Of a stretch of DNA of 64,000 nt, positions 1 to 11,500 are shown piece after piece. The translations under genes were made by a program, and so were the position numbers. The stretch lies in contig JAVDOI010000006.1 in NCBI GenBank assembly GCA_032191485.1, positions 15,032,740 through 15,096,739 on the forward strand, read 5' to 3'. Under the pieces are notes generated by a model. That model did not search any database and was not told the DNA's origin. It saw only the letters and a program-made list of their open reading frames with translations. The stretch is from Leptoclinus maculatus (lineage: Eukaryota > Chordata > Actinopteri > Perciformes > Stichaeidae). The stretch's first letter is position 1. Each line of letters opens with the position of its first letter.

Positions 1-2589
1 ATGTCTAATGCAGATTTTGCGCAAACATTTCTGGTAATTTTAGAGATATCCAATCTCTGTGAACTTGCCAGACTTGCCACTCCTCTAGTGCAATGGCCTG
101 TGCCTTGGCCCCCCAACTGACAAACATAAACACAAGGAGGAAAACGATACTAAAGAATCGCAGCGTTGAGCAGACAAGGACAGCCTCCCATTTGTTTACA
201 TATTTCTGCCTCCATAACAGCAGCGGGGGAAGGCCAGGGGAACTTCCTATTTTGGGAAACAGCTGCTTTAAAGCAACAGTTTCTGGAAAAGGGTTAGCAT
301 GGTGGGAGAATGAGCAGTAATCTATTTTAGTTAAAGACTCTGTAAATAAAAAATAAGCTGTGGACAGAGTGGTACACAGCCACATCTAAAACACCTTTTT
401 CAAAGGCCTTCAATCCCAACAACCAACTCACAAACATATTTCTTCCTCTTCAGAGTTGTGATAATGCAGGTTACGTTACAATGACTGCCACACATCTGAC
501 AATGCTGTGATGTGGTGGTTTAAATACACACCACTTTGGGTGAACACCGGGTGGGCCACCAGTGCTACCAGTAAGATGTGAGTGTTGTTACTTGATATTA
601 ATGAACTGAGACTGATCTCATGAGGGGAGAGGTCTAAGTCATTGCAAAAAGTAAGCTGAGCTCTTGATGGTGCATGTCAGATCAGTGATATTCAACAGCT
701 GCACGTCTGAGGTTGCTTCAAAGACCGACTAATAAAACCTCTAATCTTAGACAGATTAGAGAGATAAGAGAATATTAATAGCTATGTTGCTTTCATTTCT
801 GCTTCCATTACTGTGGACTAATTTCTGCTATTTTGAATGATCTATGTTTCCATAGTTTCATTTACATCCTACATTGCAAGGCACACAAACGTAATGAAGA
901 ATCACAAGCAGTTATGTGATAATGTAATGACAGCACTGTTGCTACATAGCTTTATTTTGGTATTTCAACACTGCAATTGTTTGTAACGTATTGGCCAACA
1001 TATATAGAGATAATGATATCTTTGATAAGCTAATATCAATTGATAATATTGGCCAGGCATTTTTGGGTCAGACTCTACTTTGGAACTGATAATCAACACA
1101 TTTACTGTGTTAACAACATACAATTTGAGTGACCATAAGTACTGATGCCATTTTATACTTAACTTCTGATGCTATGTGTTTTCAGAATGAAAGTGCAGAT
1201 GTGGATTACACACTACATAGAAAAAGTCAACTAATAATGAAGACTAAAGACTAAAATGTTTTCTTTCGCAGACATAAGAGCATCTCCCACTCAGATGACT
1301 TTTGGCAGCCAACCATCTTTCTCCTCCCTCTCTCTGTGAGCAAGCGTGTAACAGCACATGTGTGTTCTGCATTTAATTTGTCCCCATCAGCTTAAAGCTG
1401 ATGCTGCAACACTGCAGGCCAAACTGAAAAGGCCTGGGTCTGGAAAATCGAATTTCTGCCCGTTCCTCTTTCTAAATGATTCAACACTTGAGTATATAGC
1501 CTCAGGCTAGGATGATGTCAGGTACTCTGTCTGTGTGACTGCAATCATTCACTGAGAGCATCCAACGTTCCATGCTGGTTCAGCAATGTTGTGTGTCGGC
1601 CAGCAAATTGTTGAAGTATGTGCAAACACTTTCACTGACCAAATTTAAAGACAACTGTGAGAACAACTTTGTAAGTTAGGAGGGTGGCACGCCTGGAACT
1701 TCAGAACTGCACAGAAAGTCACAGCTGCCTCTGTCATCACAGCAGCCTTCAATGCAGCTGTAGCATTTTTGCCTGTAACCAAAGCTGAAACCAGACCTAC
1801 ACTGTCTCAGAGCTCCCTGCCGCTGCACCCTCACGTAACAGAGGACACAGCTACCCCACTCGCTGACCCCCAATGACCCTTGTCTGTCAGAGGTTCAATG
1901 CTCGGAGTCAGAAAGCTGGCGAGGGCAGCTCCAATATCTGATTTTCTCCAGAGGGGAGATATTCAGGGGGAAGCAGTCGGGCCTGTAAGGGGGCAGCACA
2001 ATTATTTGACTGGATATTCTCTCAGACTTGACCCTAAAATGTGACCCTAAGAGTTACTTGGCTTTTGAATCTGGCTGGTAGCCATTTTGTGTTTGTTTTT
2101 TAAAGCTTGGCCAATACAGCATAGAGAACTTAGTATGACCTCGCAAACCGGGTAGAACCTAAAACGTTGGGGTGGATTTGATCCTGAAAGGGCTCTAAGA
2201 ATAAGATCCTGTCACTTTTGCTTTGAGCTACAGACGCCTTAAATTCACTTAATGTGTGCAAACACAGAAGCAGACATGGGTGTGTTTAAGTCTTACCTGC
2301 CCTGAAATTGACAGTTGACAGTGGTCTCTTACTCTGAGAGCACACATTCATGACTTAATGCGCTCCAGCCAGTAAGGAAGGACAAAGATCTACAAAGGAC
2401 CAAACTGATTTATCCCCAAAGTAGGCCGGCTTAAATTATAAATGTACATACAGTGAGAGTCTGTCAGGCTGTATAGAGTGGCCTACTCAGGTCCTATATG
2501 TGACTGACTGCTTTGTAAATGTCCCTAAACCCACCACAATCACTGACTGTAACTAAAAATGTCTGTGGGTGTAAAGAGCTGTTACTCAC
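1..2589. other. uba7 intron or 3' flank; no exon recognised
   Basis: The last visible uba7 exon ends at 2590 with a GTGAGT donor (minus strand), so this stretch should be intron leading to the final ubiquitin-fold exon. I searched for the expected W-x-x-WDR start of that exon and did not find it. The open frames here are short, uneven in composition and not recognised. Confidence 0.5.
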
Positions 2590-5500
2590 TTCAAAGTTGT
2601 TGATCTGGGTCGGTTGGCAAAACACAATGTGCGTGACTGGCAGGTACATGTAAGCTGTGCGGTAAGAGCTGATCTTCTGGTGACCCTGCACCAGTTTATA
2701 CAGCTCCAGGCACATCAGGCCTGCCACTGCGGCTGTGGTGGTAGCTATGGCTGGGATGATCCTTCCAGCTATGCGCTTACTCTGTGAAGGAGACAGGAGA
2801 CAGGAGACATCATACGTCTTGTAAAATCTTATACAGCAAGGTAATTACTATGTCAGATAAATGTTGTGATATTTTTAACAATATTTCACGATAATGGAAG
2901 GATAGTTTCAAGCAGCAAAAAGATGAAATCACTCAAGTAAAGTGCAGGTACTTCAAAACTGTACTGAGTTAGGCCTACAGTACTTGAGTGAATGTACGTA
3001 CTTTGCACCACTGATCACATTTCAGAGACAAACATTGTTCTTTTTTACTGTATTGCTTTTATTTCACAGCTATAGTTACGTGAATTTTAAGGTTTTATAT
3101 GCAAAACAAATGGTCATCTTATAAAATATGATGCATTGCTATAGATTAAGCTACTAAACAAAGTAGTAAAAAAATAGCTTTACTTCAACCAGCTGAAACA
3201 TAAATGATGCATAAACACAATAATGCATCCTGTAATGTACAATATAACAATTACAGGGGACAGATTCTGCTTCATAACGAGTTCTAGATATACAACGAAC
3301 AGGGTAAAATGGTGAGTAAAAGTAAAGTTATTTCCAAACAAGATGTCACATGTGGAAATCTCTGTATGATTACACACAGGTAAACCTCTATTGTCTCCCC
3401 TCACTCAGTAGTACCCATCCCCCCATCCTCCATCTGTCTTGGCTGTGTGTGTCTGCAGCAGCGGCCGGTACAAGGCCTGGCTCAGGTGTCACCTCCCAGG
3501 CGACAGGTAAAGTGCTGTGATTAGTTTTGCTCCAGGAACAATAGGTGAGGAGGCTGTTTCTGTGGCTTTAGGGCAGGTGTGTGCAGCAACGACTGAAAAC
3601 ATGACCCCAAGGGAGGGGGAGGTTTTTTTCATGCTTTTTCTAATCTATACCGCCTCTCACTTCAGCTTCATCCGTCTTATTTACCTCTATATCTTTTAAC
3701 CCTTCACAGAGATTTTTTTAGATGATGCACTCGGTGAAAATGCTGACCTCGTGCCGATCAGCTGCAGGGATGACATAGTTCTCCGCCCTCAGGTTAGAAG
3801 CAGCAACAATGTAGTCCATGTGGAAGTTACTGTCGTCATCCTGTGCCAGGTGGGATGTTAAACATACAGTATATGAGCCATTCATATAACACACTCCAAA
3901 GCGCAATACACAAGAACAAAATACTGTATATCTCTGTGTTCATCCATGTCCATGCCAAGTGACATCCCCAGAGGTGTGATGCTCGATTTGGCTGCTTTGA
4001 GCTTTGAAGGCTTTGTTGTTGTGTCACTTACATCACTCTAATAAATGACTTGGTCACCCCAACAGAATGCAGGGGAAATCAGATTTCTGTTATGATCGAC
4101 ATGGCCAGTGAGGTCATGCCTCTGCTTCCGCGGCTCTACAAAGACTAAGAAGGGGACTGTCACTCAGGGATGGCTTTAGGGGTTGTGAGGAAGCTCCTAG
4201 CTGGCAACCTGATGCATCTGAAACCCTCCTACACACATTCCATCTATCCACAGCATGACCTGGGCACGAAGGGATGAAAATGAAGAGAAGGGGGAGCAAG
4301 GTAGTTTGGGGATCTCATTCTTATTCAAGATGACATTTGATATGTACCTGAATTACCTCATACACCTTCATTCCTGCTTCTCCCGAGTGACTAAATGCTT
4401 TACCAGAACCTCTCTCAGGCTGAGAGTCATATTCCACAGCCTCTCTAAATTCCTCTAACACTCACTTCTGCAGCTACAGCAACTGCACCCCGTCTGGCCT
4501 TCTAATAGCTCTGTGTTGAGGCGTCGGGCCTGAAGTGAAGGTTTTGTCGCTGTGACAAACCTTTCAACTCCACACTCCCAACCGCCATGAAGATAAAGAA
4601 AAGGCGTGTATAGGAGGTGGGGATTTTAATTAGTCTACTCGTTTTCCAAGGTTTCCCAGGAAACCCAGGAACTCAATGGAGGGTCAATAGGTGAACAGGT
4701 AAATAGGAATGGTCAGATGCAGAGGACATATTCCTTCCCACAGGGGTTAATTAAGTATAATGAAAACTTTATTAGGGAAGAGACATCCACAATTACTCAA
4801 GATATCACTGTATTTGTTTATGAACATCACGCTGCACCGAAGACCACTAATGATTTTTTGACACAGGTTAATTATTTTGCTGATTTGTTTAGCTAATTAT
4901 TCTTTTCCTTATCATGGTCCACCTCATGTATCCCCTCTGCTGAAATGTAAATAGAAAGAATTGCTGCCCTCGTGACACAGACAAGGTCTCTTCAGAGTCA
5001 GTTTTTTTTTTCACTGCTTACTTAGTTGACTGTGCTGAAACAACTGGTTCAGGGAATTTGTTGGGAAGAAGTATATCTAATCTGTGCTCCCAGATAATTT
5101 CTTAGAAAAGAGGGACCTTTACACTTGGATCCCACAGACCCTGCAAGATTTCAACCGAGCGCTAAACAGGATTTAATGTCCAGACAGAGAATGATTATTT
5201 GTTGAGAGGTGGTGTGAAAGAGTGTGAGGTGAGACTGTGACATAGAGGGAAATCTACCTTCAGGGCTCAGGGTGCCACTTCAAAGACACAGTCGACACGG
5301 TTGCGGACAGTAGTATCTGTGCCGAGTTGTTAAATGTAATGCATTTCACCAAATGTGTTGTAATGAGGCTCTCACACAGGCCCATAGGGACAGAGTACCG
5401 GTACTATCAAAACTACAACCACTGAAGGGGAAAACAATTGGCATCTAAGGCCTGTAGCTAGTTAAAAATAATTTATTTTAGCATGTCAAAGGGTTAGATT

Positions 5501-8500
5501 TAGCACCCAGTCCTGTGTCATCTACCCTGCTGGTAGTGCAACCCACCCACACAGCAGCTTTTAGGCATTTCTTCTGTTGTTTGCTAGCAGATGAAAGTGA
5601 CAAGGAGGCATCTTCACACAATACAAATCAATAGGGAGTGATAAATTGTCTTCCCCTGCAGTGTGGGCAGGACTTAATTGCGCTCTGTCTCTATATAGAT
5701 ATGAATTTGTTCCACGTGAACTGGCTGAATGAAGTGTTCTTTTCATCTAGGATTTAAACTTCTGAGTATATATACTGTATCTTAGCCCCAAGGAGTTATA
5801 ACAGCAAACAAAGAGCACAAGCAAGCTCTGTTTCATGAATGTGTTCAGGAATAGCACAGATTCGAGTCACCGAGGACCCAAAGAAGAGGGGGAAAAAAAA
5901 TAAGCATATTCTGAAAGCACCCACAGATTTGAGTGCAGCTCCGTGCTAACACTCAGCCGCCAATCTGTCTGTGGCTTCTGCAGAGCGTGCAGCAGAGGTG
6001 TCACTGCACTCATGCCCTACCTTCTCAAAGTCGGTGGGGTGCATCTGCATCAATGGGCTTTTCAGAGATGGTGAGGCCAACTTCCCTTTCAACTCCTCAA
6101 GTCGGGCTTTCTCTGATGCAAGGACACAGAGAGAGTTAAGAAAATAAATTCTGGAGGAAAGTGAGGTAATAACAAAAAATATCAGAGATAAAATGACTCA
6201 CCGGCTTCATCTCTGTCCTCTTGTTTCTCCTCCTCCATCTCCTCGTCAGTGAGATGAATCTTCACGGAGGACTTGGGAGTGAAAGATGGTACGTGGACGT
6301 TTTCTAAGGTTTCTCTGATAGAAGCGCCGTCTCTTGTCCCGCTGATCCCGAAGATCTGCTCGTAGAGATTAGCTGCTGCCACAACATACTCCATATGGGT
6401 AGTCTAAAACACAGAATGAAATTATAAACTGCTATAAAACGATTGTCATGTTTTCACAGAAAACACAATGTCCATATAGAAACTAAATATACTAAAACAC
6501 TACCATGTCATTGTGCATTTCTTTAAAACACAGCTTTGTCTTTCTATAGAAAAGAAAAAGTAAAATAAAATTGGTTATTTAAAGCTGACTCAGCAGACCT
6601 AACTGCAGGGTGAAACTGTAGAAGGGACATTTTGTAAAAGGTATATTAAGGTAGTGCATTCAGTCCAAATTACTTCCCTGAACAGAACAGGTAGCTGTAA
6701 CAATAGGTCACTTTCTTTATCTCTCTCAACACGCACACACAGACACGCACATTGTATCTTACTGCAGTCACTGCTGCTTACGGCACGACAGCACTTTACA
6801 TTTTACAGATATTTTAGGTCTCTACAACCCTTTATTTATTTCACTGATGAGTAGATTTGCAGGTTGTGCAAATGCTGCATACTCAAACTTACAACGCATG
6901 AATAAAACCAGATAATTATAGAATAGAAGAGCTTGTAATATAAACAATATCTAACATAGAAATTACTTTTTGATGAACAAAAAATGCAAAGATAATAGAT
7001 CCAAAACAAATGTGTTGCAAATAATAAACACAGGTGCGATTGTGACATCACACCGCATTACACTCTTTGTTTTCTAGATAAATGAAAAATGGCACTGACC
7101 CTGGCATTTGCAGTTGTAGCATTGACTGTCAAACATGTCACACAGGTGGAGTGGCAAAAATGAATTGTGAAGGAGATAAAACTCAGATGACAGGAGATGG
7201 AATAAAATGCTGACAGTGCAGAGACGGTGGAAAAGGTGAGGTGAAATGACAGAGGGAGGGAAGCAAATCTTCTGTGTGAGACAATAAGATGTTGCAAACT
7301 GTCAATGTTTTTCAGCTATCAGTGCATCATTACAACCTTCCAAGTTACAGTATATTAAGCTTAATATCAGCTTTACCTCTTTTATAACTGAGAGTATGTA
7401 GAAATCAGCTTGGCTATCAAGGACGCAAACGTGTGTGGAGAGCAGATTATTATCTGCATTTCATTGTCCATATGCAGGTTAAGTGGCATTCACAGATCAG
7501 ATAAGAATCCAGTATATGGTCAGAGTGGGGAAGAGACACTATCAGCCCAGATAACGAAAGAATGCGAGTGGTCATCACCAAATACTGTGTCATTTTTCAG
7601 TCATTCAGTCATTCCCGTCCACTGTTTTAGGGTGCAATGTTTTAGGGTCATGATTACTACTGCAGGAGGAATTGGAGCAGACGCTACTCACACTGTTGGG
7701 GTCAAAGGTCAGTGGGCAAGGGCATCTCTTGGATCCAGCCCAGAAGGGTAGACCAGAAGCAGTCACCTAAAGGAAGAACATGTATTTATCACAATGATCA
7801 ACAGCTGAAAATACTGCGTCTACTTACAGTATATTCTTTTATAAAGCTCTCCGTAGTTATTCAAAATACAAAGGGGACAGCCACAAGAAGATCTTCGTCC
7901 CCTATTAAAAAAGGATCAATTTCTTTATTCCAAACGCTTTATCTTTGAGATGGAACTGTTACGCAGTGTACGTTCATCACAAACAATATACCGTTTCAAT
8001 GTATTACATGTTAAAACATCACTTGGTCCTTCAGTTCTCTGACACAGCAGGAGGATTACAACCGTCCCGTCAGACAGCCACACTAATGTTGTTATCAGTC
8101 GTGTGTTGACAACACAATTTGTATGTCTGATAAAGGAACAAAGGAACGGAGAGCTTTGATGTTTCCAAATGGTCCATATGCTGGGAAAGAGAGAGTCTCC
8201 TACTGGTGCTGCCAGTTTCCACTGCAGGGGAGCTTTCTATCACAGCCAAAAGGCATCAGCAGCATTCTCCTTTTCACAACCAGGATTCAGACGGCTTTAG
8301 GGCACCAACAGTGATTGATCCTTGAAAAGGTTGATACCACTTAGTTTTAGAATGTATATGGTGCACTCATAGCCCAAGAATACTAATTTTAAAGATTACA
8401 ACCTCAAGGTCCAGTTCTTTTATTAATAAATCATTGTGAATTTGTGATATAGAATGTTTTATTATTATCTTTTATAAATAAAACTGATTTGACTTTTATT

Positions 8501-11500
8501 CATTATTATTTCATAGTTGATGATTTACTGTATTCTATAAAATGCAAAAAAAATACCAAAACACCTACTTTCATATAATTTCTTAAAGTGTATTCATTTA
8601 ATAAAAAAATGTAAATGTACTTCTTTTGTCTGGCCATTATAAAAAAAGAAGAACTGGTATTAAATTTACAATTTTATGGTACAGAAAAAAAATAGAAATC
8701 TAACTAACTTGAAGGACTATGATTAAACACGGCCTTCACTTAACTGATTGTCCATCAATAGTTTCAGCCATCTTCTTTCTTCCAAGCTTCTTTACTGCAG
8801 TACTTTCATTAGCAGGAAATGAGCTGCTCACTGTAAAGAATGGGATTGCATCAACAATATAAGGCCTTTAATCTTGGATGTCATTTGGGGTACAACCATA
8901 TCTTATTCTGGACAGCCTCTCACTCTATCTTTATCTCTTGTACATAGACTTGAGCCTTGCATAGAAGATGCTCCCACAATGTCTTTGGTTCAAATCCAAC
9001 CATTGTTCCATGTGTAAAAGTTTAATACACATGCAGGACCATGCTCACTTCTATATGGAGGTTCACACCAAACAAAGTAGCTGTTATATTGAATGTGTGG
9101 CCATCTATCATGCTTGTGTGCCCATATTTGTCAGTTTGGTTTGTGAACGTTAACTGACGTTAGCGGTTTTATCATAGTTCCTCAGAAAGGTTGCGGTCAA
9201 GAGTGACTTTCCAAGAAGACAATGAAACCATAACTCTCATTATAGGTTACGACAACGAGAGCTAGGGAAGAAAAAAGAGAAGTAAAAAATGATAATCATA
9301 ACTGCCAAAGAGTTTCCCTGTGGTGTGTTGAGATGATAAGGATAAACAAAAATGTTCGGATGTTTTCCGGATTGGTTCAAATTCTAATTGTAATCAGCAT
9401 AAGCCATAATACTTAAAGTTGTGTTTTTCTCAAGGGAAATACAGGGAATGTAGTGCTCTACTATAAATATTTAAGCAGACACAAATGGAAGAAAATCACA
9501 CTTAGGAATTTCTATAACCCTGCAGGGACATCTAATGAGGCTATAAACGGCCAGTTGCTGGACTAGGACAGGGGTTAGTGAGGGTCTGTTTGGGTTACTG
9601 ATCCGTGCCCCCCCAGGTGTGACCGCAACATGTGACATCACTGTCTGCATGCTTCACCAGATTACAAACCCTCAGAGCCGCTCAGAGATATTTATCAGCG
9701 ATGGCTTTCAGTGGTTCGGGTTTCAGACAAGGCTCATAGTGGCCTCTGAGCCCCGGGAAATATGTTGCATTACACCATGAAGTGAAACGTGAAAACTGAA
9801 AAACTGATTGGCACTCCTTTTTGCGCCAATGCCTCTTTGCAGTGTTTCATTGATTGGAATGCAAGGAACTGACTTACAAACACAACAGTGCCCCTCTGTG
9901 TCCATACAAATAAATCAAAGCTTTACGATACTTGGCTTTATGGATTTCCTTTGGTGTGATTTTACCTCTTCAGGAGGGAAACAGTGCAGAAGCTGGCAGA
10001 TATCGTTGTTATAGAGCAGGGGTGTCAAACTCATTTTCACCCCGGGCCACATCAGCATCATGGTCGCCCTCAAAGGGCCGGATGTAACTGTAAGACTGTA
10101 TAAATGTAACTACTCCCGAACATATTGTTAAACAACTCTCTCTGCATTTGATTATTGTTTATTGAAGTATAAACATATTGTAAATGCATTTATATAAATG
10201 TAAAATGATATGCACATTTCTCTGTTATTATAACAAATCAAAGATCAAACTTTTACATCTGTCACATTTGTGACAGATGTAAAAGTGTACAGACAGCCTT
10301 GTAGAGGGCATACAACCAACGAATAAGAGATGCTTTTGATTACAGTAAACATTTGGCTGTATGAACACATACACCTAAACACACTGAATACATTGCTATA
10401 CATACAAAGTAGTATATTTAACAACTCAACATAACAAAATAACAGTCAGATATGTCTCAGTTCACAATTATATTGTTCAAGTTTCGGGTGAGGTTGATGA
10501 GGTGATGCTGCATGGCCTTGAACACACCAAGTAAATACTTCCTCACCCAGGACACCATATCACACACCATCCTCATCTATTGATCATGTTCTGAAAACAA
10601 CAACAAACAAAACACAGCCATTACATTTCACACATATTACACTGTACTTATTCTTGGTTGAAATGAATTGTATTATATATTTAATACAATTCAGGTTTTT
10701 AAAAATGCTTACCCATTTGTTTTCTGGCCGGATGTCTGACACCGTTTTCCCGTGGTCAGTCGGTCAATGTCTGGCTTTAGGTCTTGTGCTGTAGCAATCC
10801 GTAAAACAGCGTGGAGGTTGTCGTCGGTGATGCGCGATCTGTGCTTTGTCTTGTTTAAATTCATTATTGAAAACATCTGTTCGCACAGATAGGTGCTCCC
10901 AAACATGGACAGAACACGGGCAGCTTGAAGTCGGAGCTGTGGCATCAAAGCAGGAGGCAGGAGACGGTAAAAATCCTCAATCGCAGCATCCTGGAACTTT
11001 GCTCTCAGGTCACTATCGCTCTGAAGCTCTATTAACTCCATCTGAAGGAGATGGGGCGCACTGTCGACGTCGGCGGTGAAAGGATTTGCAAAGATGGCAA
11101 AGTCAATGCGCTGTGTTCTGAAGTCAGAGAAGCGCCGATCAAATTCAGTCATTAACCGGTTCACTTTGGTAGCCAATCGATCACATGAAAAAGCACCAGG
11201 AACTGAGGCTGAGATTTCCTGGCAGACAGGAAAGTGTGCAAGATTGTCCTGTTCCAGTTGGGACTTCCATAGCTGCAGTTTACGCTGGAAAGCTGTGATC
11301 ATGTCGGACATCTTCGTGATGACTTGTTTGCGTCCCTGCAGCCTCTGATTCAGTTGGGCAAGATGCTCCGTTATGTCACACAACATAGCAAAATCACACA
11401 GCCAGTTTGGATCTGACAGTTCAGGCAAGGGTTTTCCTTTACTTTGCATGAAAACAGCAATGTCTTCCCTAAGCTCAAAAAATCGTTTGAGGACCACGTT

